From Planctomycetota bacterium (GTDB lineage Bacteria; Planctomycetota; Phycisphaerae; UBA1845): a stretch of 64,000 nucleotides of DNA. Both the position numbers and the translations under genes were made by a program. The DNA lies in assembly GCA_030616775.1 (NCBI GenBank), contig JAUWWQ010000009.1:1-64000 (forward strand), given 5' to 3'. The notes under the pieces were generated by a model. The model ran no database searches, was not told where the DNA came from, and saw nothing but the letters and a program-made list of their open reading frames with translations. Positions 8,017 through 15,892 of this stretch are shown piece by piece (the first letter of the stretch is position 1; every line of letters begins with the position of its first letter).

Positions 8017-8259
8017 CTACTCCCCGTCGTCAAGCTGATCGAACAGCTCATTGACGCTTTGGGTTATGAAGGCGTCGATCGGTGTAAGGACGGCGCCCCT
8101 GATCATGTTGATGACCACTTCACGGCCGCTCAAAGTGACCGTCGACGTCGCGGTAATGTCATCAAACTGACAGCCGCCCGGGAGCTGAAAGATCAAGACG
8201 CCCAAGCCCAAAGCCGCCAATCTTCTTTTCAGGTTGCGAATGTTACTCCAATGCCTCAT
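8017..8259 (-). CDS. Small lipoprotein
   Basis: An 80-residue protein with a basic start, a hydrophobic run (LAALGLGVLIFQL) and the lipobox L-P-G-G-C, so Cys at about residue 30 should be lipidated. The mature part is only about 50 residues, with TSTVTLSGREVVINMIRG followed by a helical acidic tail. I chose the ATG at 8259 because longer versions add an unlikely Arg-rich leader ahead of the signal peptide. I recognise no family. It sits upstream of the DUF481 gene on the same strand, 110 bases away. Confidence 0.6.
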   Translation of the reverse strand: MRHWSNIRNLKRRLAALGLGVLIFQLPGGCQFDDITATSTVTLSGREVVINMIRGAVLTPIDAFITQSVNELFDQLDDGE

Positions 8260-8478
8260 TACGCTAATCCCCGTAAAACGAGTTGAATGTACCTGCTCCA
8301 AGGTTCTACCGCGCCGCCGGACCCCAGGTCTCGACCTATGCGTAGACCATAGGTGCGGCAACAGACCACGCCTCCAAGAACGAGATCCGCCACGTTCCTA
8401 CCGTTAGATCTAGAGCCCGTCAAGCTGCATAACGAGAGCCCGGCCGCTCCGAGCCGCTGGATGAGTGGTAATATTACC

Positions 8479-10278
8479 CTACGACGCTGCCGGTGGTGGG
8501 CCGGCGAGGGTGTCGAAGTGTGTCATGACCGACGTGTCGCCGCTGCACAGGAGGGCCATGTCTCGGCGGGTGGTTTCTAGGTTCGTGTCGATGAAGCGGT
8601 GGGCGACGAGGCGCTTGTGCTCGCCGGCGACCGCGATGTGCTGGCACTGGCCGTCGGGTGGTTGCTTTGTAGCTGCCGCCGCCTGTTGCAGGAGCAAGTG
8701 GCCGATCAGGACGGTTGTGGCTGCATTGACCAGCTTCCGGCCGTAGAGGTCCATGTAGTCGACGCCCCGCTCTTTTACGAATCCAATGCCCTTTAGCGTA
8801 AGCTCCTTGCCTTCCACGAGCTTTTGTCTGAGTAGATGCAGGGTCATGTCGAAATATTCGTGCTGTTCGAACTCCTGCGCCAGCTTCTCGAAGGCCCCGC
8901 TGCAAACACCTCTTACAGCAGCCACGATTTGCATCTGGCTGGTGCCTTCGTAAATGATTGTGATGCGGGCATCACGAAGGTGTCGCTCAACGGGATAGTC
9001 GGCCATGTAACCGGAACCGCCAAGCACCTGAAGGGCGTCGTTGGCCACCTGCACGCACATCTCGGAGGCGTAATACTTGCTCATCGGTGTGAGCATTCCG
9101 TTAAGCCGTTTGAGCACGCGGGCGTCGCCCTTACGCCGCTTCAGCTCGGCCTTGTCCGTAGGCGGGTCGGTCTCCAGTACGCGGAGGTTGTTGTTCTCCA
9201 GATCGCAGACACGGCTGGTCTCGTAGACCAGGGCCCGGGCGGCCTCGATGGCGATCTTCATATCGCTCACCATCTCGGCGACGGCAGGAAGCCGCTCAAT
9301 GGCCCTGCCGAACTGCTTGCGGGTGTGTGCGTATTGGCGGGCCACGCGGAACGCCGCCTCGGCGATGCCCAATGACTGAGCCGCGATTCCCAATCGGGCC
9401 CCGTTCATCAGGCTCATCACATAACGGATCAGACCAAGCTGCCGTTCGCCGACCAGCTTGGCCGGCGTGTCGTCATACACCAACTCGCAGGTTGGCGATC
9501 CGTGGATGCCGAGCTTATCCTCCAGGTGCCGCACCTTAAGGCGCGGTCCGCGTTCAACCAGAAAGAGGCTTAGCCCCCGGCCGTCCTTGATCTCCGGCTC
9601 GCTGCGCGCCAGCGTCAGTATGATGTCACCACAGCCGTTGGTGATGAACCGCTTGACGCCGGTGAGGCGCCACTGGCCGTCATTGTCCTGCCAGGCCCGG
9701 AGGCTTACGGATTGCAGGTCACTGCCGGCATCCGGCTCGGTCAGGGCCATCGCCCCGGTCACCTCGCCGTCGGCGAATCGCGGTAGGTACTCATCCTTGA
9801 TCGATGGGTCTGCAAACGCGTTGATCGTCTCGCCGATTCCCTGTAGCCCGAACAGGTTCATCAGCGACGCGTCGGCCCGGCTGATGATTTCGGTGACCAT
9901 CGTGTAGACGAGACTCGGGAAGTTCAGTCCGCCGTAGCGGCGCGGGAGGGTAAGACCCATAAGGTCAGCCTGGGCAAGGGCTCTAAGGTTCTCCCGTGTA
10001 CACGCATTGAGTGTCACAGTCCCGTCATCGTTCAGAGTGTTACCCTGAAGGTCCACATCCGCGGCTCGCGGTGCAATACTGTTTGCCGTCACATCCCCAG
10101 CGATGGTGAGGACACGCCGGTAATTGTCGATCGCGTCCCGGGCGTCCAGCGGCGCATATTCCCGACCCGGCCCGTCGTGACGCGTGAAGCCGTCCTCTTG
10201 GGCGGTGGCGATCTCGTTCAGGTCGAGGTGCTCGAACAGAAACTGGATGTCTTCGTTGTCGTCGAAGAAGTTCGCCAT
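8479..10278 (-). CDS. Acyl-CoA dehydrogenase
   Basis: A flavoprotein that oxidises acyl-CoA to enoyl-CoA and passes electrons to ETF. The N-terminal helical domain (to about 160) is followed by the mid-domain signature T-E-P-D-A-G-S-D (about 196-203), then the C-terminal helical domain with RKQFGR, LGGSGYM and IYEGTSQMQI (about 430-460). At 599 residues it is longer than the usual 380; the extra C-terminal helical extension (from about 480) resembles the long acyl-CoA dehydrogenases related to FadE/AidB-type or ETF-linked anaerobic enzymes. It starts five bases after etfA ends, so the ETF acceptor and the dehydrogenase are co-transcribed. Exact substrate cannot be read from sequence. Confidence 0.85.
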   Translation of the reverse strand: MANFFDDNEDIQFLFEHLDLNEIATAQEDGFTRHDGPGREYAPLDARDAIDNYRRVLTIAGDVTANSIAPRAADVDLQGNTLNDDGTVTLNACTRENLRALAQADLMGLTLPRRYGGLNFPSLVYTMVTEIISRADASLMNLFGLQGIGETINAFADPSIKDEYLPRFADGEVTGAMALTEPDAGSDLQSVSLRAWQDNDGQWRLTGVKRFITNGCGDIILTLARSEPEIKDGRGLSLFLVERGPRLKVRHLEDKLGIHGSPTCELVYDDTPAKLVGERQLGLIRYVMSLMNGARLGIAAQSLGIAEAAFRVARQYAHTRKQFGRAIERLPAVAEMVSDMKIAIEAARALVYETSRVCDLENNNLRVLETDPPTDKAELKRRKGDARVLKRLNGMLTPMSKYYASEMCVQVANDALQVLGGSGYMADYPVERHLRDARITIIYEGTSQMQIVAAVRGVCSGAFEKLAQEFEQHEYFDMTLHLLRQKLVEGKELTLKGIGFVKERGVDYMDLYGRKLVNAATTVLIGHLLLQQAAAATKQPPDGQCQHIAVAGEHKRLVAHRFIDTNLETTRRDMALLCSGDTSVMTHFDTLAGPPPAAS

Positions 10279-10283
10279 GCTAC

Positions 10284-11312
10284 CTATGCCCGCTCCTTGA
10301 TGGCTTTGATCATCATGGGGATTACCTTACGAAGATCACCCACGATGCCGAAGTGCGCGACCGAGAAGATAGGGGCTTCTCTGTCCCAGTTGATCGCGAT
10401 TATCTTGGCGGACTCTTCCATCCCGGCGCGATGCTGTACGGCCCCGCTGATCCCACACGCAATGTACAGCGCCGGACGCACCGTGGTGCCCGTTTGCCCG
10501 ACCTGATGTTCGGCGCCGACGAAACCGCCGTCCACGGCCGCCCGGGAGGCACCCACGGCACCGCCCACGGCACCGGCCAGATCGTGAATGAGCTGGAAGT
10601 CCTCCTTGTTGCCCACGCCGGCGCCGCCTGCCACGATGGTTCGGGCAGCTTTGAGGTTGATCTTGCGCTTCTCGCGATGCCGCTCGATGAGCCGCACCAC
10701 CAGATCGAAATCGTTGAACTCGACCTTCTCTTCGATAATCTCCCCGCTTCGTTTGGGGTCGCCGTCACGCAGGCGCATTACACCCTCACGGACGGTGGCC
10801 ATCTGCGGCCAGCGGTCATAGTTGATGATCGTGGCGATGATATTCCCACCGAAGGCCGGCCGGATTTGAAGCATGAGATTCTTGTGGACCGCGTTCGTCT
10901 TCGGCTCGGTATAGTCGCCGATCTGAAGATCGGTGCAGTCCGCGGTCAACCCGGCCCGCATCTCCGAAGCGATCCGAGGAGCCAGATCGCGCCCCAGAGG
11001 CGTCGCCCCGTAGAGAACAATCTGCGGCTTATGCTTGGCAATCAGCCGGCACATGACCCGGGCATAGGGGAGCGTGCGATAGTGTTCCAGGTGCGTGTCA
11101 TGGACGTAGTAGACCTTGTCAGCACCGTGGGCGATCAGGCGGTATGACAGCTCGCGGACATTCCAACCGGCCAATACGGCTGCCGCCCGTACCGAAAGCC
11201 GATCCGCCAGTTCGCGGGCTTTGCCGCACAGCTCCAACGACACTTCGTTGAGGCTTTCGTCCTCTTGCTCCGCGAATACCCAAACCTCGCCTTTTCGATT
11301 CTGTTCGATCAT
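10284..11312 (-). CDS. etfA: Electron transfer flavoprotein alpha subunit
   Basis: The C-terminal half carries the FAD-domain signatures V-G-A-S-R-A-A-V-D, Q-V-G-Q-T-G and Y-I-A-C-G-I-S-G-A-V-Q-H, then INWDREAPIF. The N-terminal half is the alpha/beta domain that pairs with EtfB. Length of about 342 residues is normal. ATG 11312 is preferred to a TTG two codons earlier. The 75-base gap to etfB contains degenerate repeats of a CAGCTNTCAG type. With etfB upstream and the acyl-CoA dehydrogenase downstream, the operon supplies a complete electron path from an acyl-CoA to the quinone pool or to an electron-bifurcating partner. Confidence 0.92.
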   Translation of the reverse strand: MIEQNRKGEVWVFAEQEDESLNEVSLELCGKARELADRLSVRAAAVLAGWNVRELSYRLIAHGADKVYYVHDTHLEHYRTLPYARVMCRLIAKHKPQIVLYGATPLGRDLAPRIASEMRAGLTADCTDLQIGDYTEPKTNAVHKNLMLQIRPAFGGNIIATIINYDRWPQMATVREGVMRLRDGDPKRSGEIIEEKVEFNDFDLVVRLIERHREKRKINLKAARTIVAGGAGVGNKEDFQLIHDLAGAVGGAVGASRAAVDGGFVGAEHQVGQTGTTVRPALYIACGISGAVQHRAGMEESAKIIAINWDREAPIFSVAHFGIVGDLRKVIPMMIKAIKERA

Positions 11313-11394
11313 TCTCAAGCTATCAGCATTCAGCTCTCAGCCGGCTGTCAGCGTGGTCATCCAAAGCCGACGGCTGATGGCTGGCAACTGATGA

Positions 11395-12309
11395 CTATCC
11401 AAGCGTATGGTCGACAATCAACTCGTGGATTAAGCCCCGTATACCCTCTTCCGTCGGTGGTAATTCCGTGTACCCCTCCTTCGTCAGAACGATTGACTGC
11501 ACTCGGTGAACCTTGGTCGGCGAACCGGAGATGCCGCACCATTGAAGATCCGCCTCGATGTCGTCAAGGTCCCATTGCTCGATGAGCAGGTCATTCATCT
11601 TCAGCTTCTCGATTCGAACCGCCTGCTCCGCGTCGCGCTTCTGTTCGGTAGCATCGGGCATCGCGGCGGAGATTTCGCAGGCTGCTTCGCCCACAGTCCG
11701 GGCACGCTTGTATTGCATCACCCTTCTCGCCGCCGCCGGCCTCGGTTCGTTCGCGGTGTCAAGCACCGTCAACAATAGAGGTAGCCTGGTTTCGAGAACC
11801 TCCCAGCCGTTGCCCACGTTGCGCCGCAAGCGCACGGTCCGATCAGAGAGCTCGAGGATCTTCTCGAAATAGGTGATCTGTACGAGGCCGAGCTTCTCGG
11901 CAAGTTGTGGGCCGACCTGAGCAGTGTCGCCGTCGATTGCCTGCCGGCCGCAGAACACGAAGTCGTAGCGGCCGATCTTCCTTATCGCCTGGCTGAGAAT
12001 GTAACCTGTCGCCAGGGTGTCACTACCGGCGGCGCGCCGATCATTGACGATGACGGCTCGATCCACGCCGCGGTACAGAGACTCCCGGAGCACCTCGGCA
12101 GCGCCCATCGGGCCCATGGTCACCACGGTGACCGTCCCGCCGTGACTGTCACGAACACTCAGGGCCGCTTCCAGTGCGTTCAGATCGTCGTGATTGAACA
12201 CCGCCGGCAGAACCGCGCGGTTCAGGGTCCCGTCCGGTTTCATCACGTCGCCGGTAATGCGACTCGTATCGGGGACCTGTTTCACACAGACGATGCAATG
12301 ATAACTCAA
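11395..12309 (-). CDS. etfB: Electron transfer flavoprotein beta subunit
   Basis: The protein opens SYHCIVCVKQVPDT, the classic EtfB start (V-K-x-V-P-D), and continues with D-L-N-A-L-E-A-A-L, D-x-V-F-C-G-R-Q-A-I-D-G-D-T-A-Q-V-G-P and R-R-N-V-G-N-G-W-E, covering the nucleotide-binding region. At 304 residues it is somewhat longer than the usual 250-260, with an extended C-terminus ending TEEGIRGLIHELIVDHTLG. The start codon is TTG at 12309 with a GGAG motif about eight bases upstream. It is the first gene of the ETF/acyl-CoA dehydrogenase operon; the 299 bases upstream show no gene. Confidence 0.92.
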   Translation of the reverse strand: MSYHCIVCVKQVPDTSRITGDVMKPDGTLNRAVLPAVFNHDDLNALEAALSVRDSHGGTVTVVTMGPMGAAEVLRESLYRGVDRAVIVNDRRAAGSDTLATGYILSQAIRKIGRYDFVFCGRQAIDGDTAQVGPQLAEKLGLVQITYFEKILELSDRTVRLRRNVGNGWEVLETRLPLLLTVLDTANEPRPAAARRVMQYKRARTVGEAACEISAAMPDATEQKRDAEQAVRIEKLKMNDLLIEQWDLDDIEADLQWCGISGSPTKVHRVQSIVLTKEGYTELPPTEEGIRGLIHELIVDHTLG

Positions 12310-12608
12310 GCGTAACTCCGTTATCTGAAGCTTTCCGCGCCTCTTTCGCCTTTTCCGCGCTGCGGACCGGTGTGACGGTATCGGGCCAGGCGGGATGCGT
12401 CAAGTCGCTTGCTGAGTTATAGGCCCACCAATACACTGAGCCTCTACATTCGGTGGTGTGAAGACGGCGTGCAGCCGGGGAAGGATCGTGAAAACGCTCT
12501 ACGGTGCGCTCTTGCAGCCTCGCCATACCACACACGGTTCATACCCGGCGCCTTCGCCCGGCAAAGCCTAGTGGCTCTTAACACGGGGCGGGGCCGAGGC
12601 GTTTCGTG

Positions 12609-14267
12609 TCAATCCACCAGCTTCGATTCCGGTACGTCGGCGTCTTTTGATCTTACGCGGAACTGTTCGGGGCGTGACTTCAGCACCGTTTGCAGCCAGC
12701 CTTCCACATATCCGTCCTCGCCCGGGCGACCTTTTTCGTCCTTGACATACCCGTCGTTGTACTTGGTCAGCAGATGTTCACCCAATTGCCGCCACCTTCT
12801 TACTACCAGTTCACCGTGCGAGACGCAGTAATCGGTCAGATAACGCGTCATAAGCTCCGGATCAGACCGGGCAAGTTCAATTGCAGTTCTCTCCACCGCA
12901 GGCTGCACGGCCAAGAAGGTTCCTTCCAGGTCGCTTTGCATCGCCTGGATATCCACGATCATGTCCGAATATCTTACGTTGGCATAATTGGCAACGAAAT
13001 TAAACACCCACCACGCCGAATCCCACGAGAACTTGCCGAGACTGCCGACTGTATATGACTCGGGAAGAGCGTTAATACCACAGTATAGTGGTATGTAGCA
13101 AGTCGTGTAAGTGTCATCTACACCATACCACAACACGCCACCGACAGGATCAGGAAGCCACGACCGCGATTGGGAGACAAAGGAAAATCCGGTCTGCTGC
13201 GTAGAAATCGGACGTTCCCAGGCATACTCGACGCCATCGACCTCCCACACTATCGGTCGACAGCGGAGCGGACTGCCGTATGGTCCGGCATCAATCCCTT
13301 TTCTCATATCGTAGACGGTACCTTCATAGTGATCGCGCATCAGGGAGAACACGTCAGCCACCGACAGCTTTTTGTCAGGTTTGATCCACAAGGGATACGG
13401 CTGGGCTCCCTCAACCGCACGGTGATAATCGGGCGACAGACCCAACGACGGAGCCGCCCGCCAAAAGACGCTCCACACACGAGTGTCGGCGTAGCGGCAG
13501 TTCTTCGGTGTGGCCGGGCAGTAGGCTTCACAGAATCGAAATGGGTCGCCCGACTTGGGATCGTAGTACCCCTTCTCGACAGCAAGGGAGATAACATTGT
13601 CGGAATAGAGACAGTATTCAGGATCGTCGGACGGGAACTCACCAATCCTGGCCTTGTTGGCGTGGCAGGATATGTATCCGTCAGGAACTCTGACTGCCAC
13701 CCACACGGCACCACTGCCGCCGGGACCAGGACCGATCATCTCCAGTATCCACGCTTCGTTGGTGTCAGCGATCGAAATTGACTCTCCGGTCGAACGGTAG
13801 CCGTACTCACCCACCAGGTCGGTCATGACTGTGATGGCCTCTCTGGCCGTCTTGGCCCGCTGAAGCGCCACACGCATCAGGTCCCAATAGTGCAGCAGCC
13901 CATCCGGATTGCGCAACTCCTCCCGACCGCTGAACGTGGTCTCACTGATGGCCAGTTGGTGTTCGTTGATCAGGCCGACGACGGCATAGGTATGCGGAAC
14001 CTGCTTGATCTTACCGCGCACGTTCCCTGACCAGTCTTTTATTTGCAGCCAGCCTTCCGGTTCGTGATCCGCCGCCGGGGTATATCTGAGATGGGGATGG
14101 AACTCACCATCGCAGGTATACGTCAGTATCACCGAGCCATCCTGAGTGGCACCCTTGGTCACCAAGATATTGGTGCAGGCCTTCAGTGTGGGGGCGCTGT
14201 TGGTACCACAAACACTCACAGCCACCACGGCAATAAACACCTTGTTTCTGTTGATCGACTTTCGCAC
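12609..14267 (-). CDS. Secreted C69-family dipeptidase
   Basis: An N-terminal nucleophile hydrolase of the PepD/U34 family. The first 30 residues form a signal peptide (VFIAVVAVSVCGTNSAPTLKA), and cleavage before C31 in ACTNILVTKGAT would expose the catalytic Cys. The body has N-E-H-Q-L-A-I-S-E-T-T and LRNPDG...YWDLMRVALQRAKTAREAI, normal for the family, and W-I-L-E-M-I-G-P-G-P-G-G-S-G-A-V-W-V-A. Length of 552 residues is typical. The start is GTG at 14267 with a GAGGAG sequence upstream. The likely role is periplasmic or extracellular peptide breakdown. It stands alone, between the etf operon and gatD. Confidence 0.88.
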   Translation of the reverse strand: MRKSINRNKVFIAVVAVSVCGTNSAPTLKACTNILVTKGATQDGSVILTYTCDGEFHPHLRYTPAADHEPEGWLQIKDWSGNVRGKIKQVPHTYAVVGLINEHQLAISETTFSGREELRNPDGLLHYWDLMRVALQRAKTAREAITVMTDLVGEYGYRSTGESISIADTNEAWILEMIGPGPGGSGAVWVAVRVPDGYISCHANKARIGEFPSDDPEYCLYSDNVISLAVEKGYYDPKSGDPFRFCEAYCPATPKNCRYADTRVWSVFWRAAPSLGLSPDYHRAVEGAQPYPLWIKPDKKLSVADVFSLMRDHYEGTVYDMRKGIDAGPYGSPLRCRPIVWEVDGVEYAWERPISTQQTGFSFVSQSRSWLPDPVGGVLWYGVDDTYTTCYIPLYCGINALPESYTVGSLGKFSWDSAWWVFNFVANYANVRYSDMIVDIQAMQSDLEGTFLAVQPAVERTAIELARSDPELMTRYLTDYCVSHGELVVRRWRQLGEHLLTKYNDGYVKDEKGRPGEDGYVEGWLQTVLKSRPEQFRVRSKDADVPESKLVD

Positions 14268-14393
14268 AGCTACTTATCTCCTCTTTACCCACGTAAACAC
14301 TTGTGCTCGGTTACATCTCGAATGATGGATACAACTTCTCGGTCGTGTCTGCGCATCACCCTTGGTGAATCCCCACGATTGCCCCTCGCCTTG

Positions 14394-14421
14394 TTCATCC
14401 TTCATCCTTCATCCTTCATCC
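14394..14421. repeat. TTCATCC heptamer tandem repeat, four copies
   Basis: Four perfect consecutive copies of TTCATCC occupy 14394-14421 in the 239-base gap between gatD and the dipeptidase gene. Seven-base arrays like this change length by slippage. No gene overlaps it, so phase variation of a protein is unlikely; an effect on the dipeptidase promoter region is conceivable. Confidence 0.75.
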
Positions 14422-14506
14422 TTCCGAGGCAGTTCCATCCATCACTTGAGCAGTAACGGAACACTAGGCTTACTGCGCTTCGTGAGGTTACCTAACCAGA
14501 GCTTTA

Positions 14507-15892
14507 CTACCGCTTGATTGTCCGTAAGAACTCCTGCACTTCCGGGATGGCCCCCTGGTAGATCAGGTACCCGTTGTAGGGCTCGCGCTCGGTGGTCTCG
14601 TCGGCGATCGGCGTCAGCATGATTCGACGGACCTCGTCACGGTCATCGGTCTGGCCAAGGGCCCAGCACAGTTTCATGTACGCCACCTCGGGGAGCATGT
14701 TTGACGCGGGGACCACGCCCAGCTCCATGATCTCCCGGCCGGTTTCGTACACGTACATCTGCACATACCCCCACAGCGTCTGCACTGTCATATAAATGTG
14801 CACGCCCTTTTCCACGGCGCGTTTGAGGGCCGGATAGACGAGCTTGTTGACGTGCCCGAGGCCGGTACCGGCGATCACGACGCCCCGATACCCCTTGTCC
14901 ACGATCGCGTCGAGGACATCCGGCCTCATGCCGGGGTAATAATACAGGATGGTCACCATCTCATCGAACGCGGTGTTGATTTTGACGCTTCGATCGCTCC
15001 GGCGGCGTTTGTAGTCGTCTCTCAGGTGGGTGATCTTCTCTTGATCAACCATCGCCAGGGGGATGTCACCGATCGTGCGGAAGGTCGAGCGGTAGCTGGA
15101 GTGCATCTTGCGGACGCGCGTCCCGCGGTGGAGTAGGCAATACTGGTCGGAGGTCGGCCCGAACATACATACGACGACCTCGGCGATGTCGCCTTCAGCC
15201 GCGGTCTTGACGGCATTGATCAGATTGATGGCCGCATCCGACGAGGGACGGTCGGACGAGCGCTGCGAGCCCACCATGACAATCGGAATGGGTGAGTCCT
15301 GCACCATGAAAGTCAGGATCGCGGAGGTATGATGCATTGTGTCGGTGCCGTGCCCAATGACAATGCCGTCGACACCTTTTGCGATCTCCTCGCCGATGCT
15401 TTCGGCCAGCCGGATATACTGCTGGGGTCCCATGTTCTCGCTGAAAACGCCGTAGAGTTTCTCGGTTCTGAGGTTGCACAGGTCGGCAAGTTCCGGCACA
15501 GACCCGTAGAGTTCGCCGGGCGAAAACGCAGGGATCACCGCCCCGGTGCGATAGTCAAGGCGACTGGCGATGGTCCCTCCGGTGCCGAAGAGAGTGACGT
15601 GCGGCTTCGCCGGGTCGGAGGGAAACTCCTTCTCGGGAATCTTGTAGTGAGCCTCGCGCCGACCGTGCTCAGTGATGTTGGAGATGGAGTCGGCAGCGAT
15701 GCCGACGTTGTAGCCGTTCTCGAGCTTCAGCACAACGTGCTTGTCATCAGAGGTCTCGCTACGAGGTAATATCAGCCCCGTAAACCGGCCACTGGAGGAC
15801 TCCACGTCCACCTCGCTCCAAACGCCCACGCCGCAGCGCTCGAGCACCGCCTTGCCCGCACCCCGATAGCCCTGGAATCGCTTGTCACTCAT
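14507..15892 (-). CDS. gatD: Glutamyl-tRNA(Gln) amidotransferase subunit D (archaeal type)
   Basis: GatD is the type I asparaginase-like subunit that frees ammonia from glutamine for GatE. The first ~75 residues are the GatD-specific N-terminal domain; then come the asparaginase motifs TGGTIASRLDY (about 110) and GHGTDTMHHT (about 180), with the Thr, Thr, Asp and Lys set expected for the active site region, and G-S-Q-R-S-S-D-R-P-S-S-D-A. The length of 461 residues matches GatD rather than free L-asparaginase (about 330). Its ATG overlaps the stop of gatE by four bases (ATGA). GatDE is regarded as an archaeal enzyme; bacteria normally use GatCAB, so its presence here is unusual. Confidence 0.9.
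   Translation of the reverse strand: MSDKRFQGYRGAGKAVLERCGVGVWSEVDVESSSGRFTGLILPRSETSDDKHVVLKLENGYNVGIAADSISNITEHGRREAHYKIPEKEFPSDPAKPHVTLFGTGGTIASRLDYRTGAVIPAFSPGELYGSVPELADLCNLRTEKLYGVFSENMGPQQYIRLAESIGEEIAKGVDGIVIGHGTDTMHHTSAILTFMVQDSPIPIVMVGSQRSSDRPSSDAAINLINAVKTAAEGDIAEVVVCMFGPTSDQYCLLHRGTRVRKMHSSYRSTFRTIGDIPLAMVDQEKITHLRDDYKRRRSDRSVKINTAFDEMVTILYYYPGMRPDVLDAIVDKGYRGVVIAGTGLGHVNKLVYPALKRAVEKGVHIYMTVQTLWGYVQMYVYETGREIMELGVVPASNMLPEVAYMKLCWALGQTDDRDEVRRIMLTPIADETTEREPYNGYLIYQGAIPEVQEFLRTIKR

Noticed and set aside
11319-11394. Repeats of a CAGCTNTCAG type between etfB and etfA
   Set aside because: Short and irregular; not enough to call a CRISPR-like array or a regulatory element.
14394-14421. 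TTCATCC array as a CRISPR or VNTR regulator
   Set aside because: Only seven-base units without spacers, so not a CRISPR; recorded simply as a tandem repeat.
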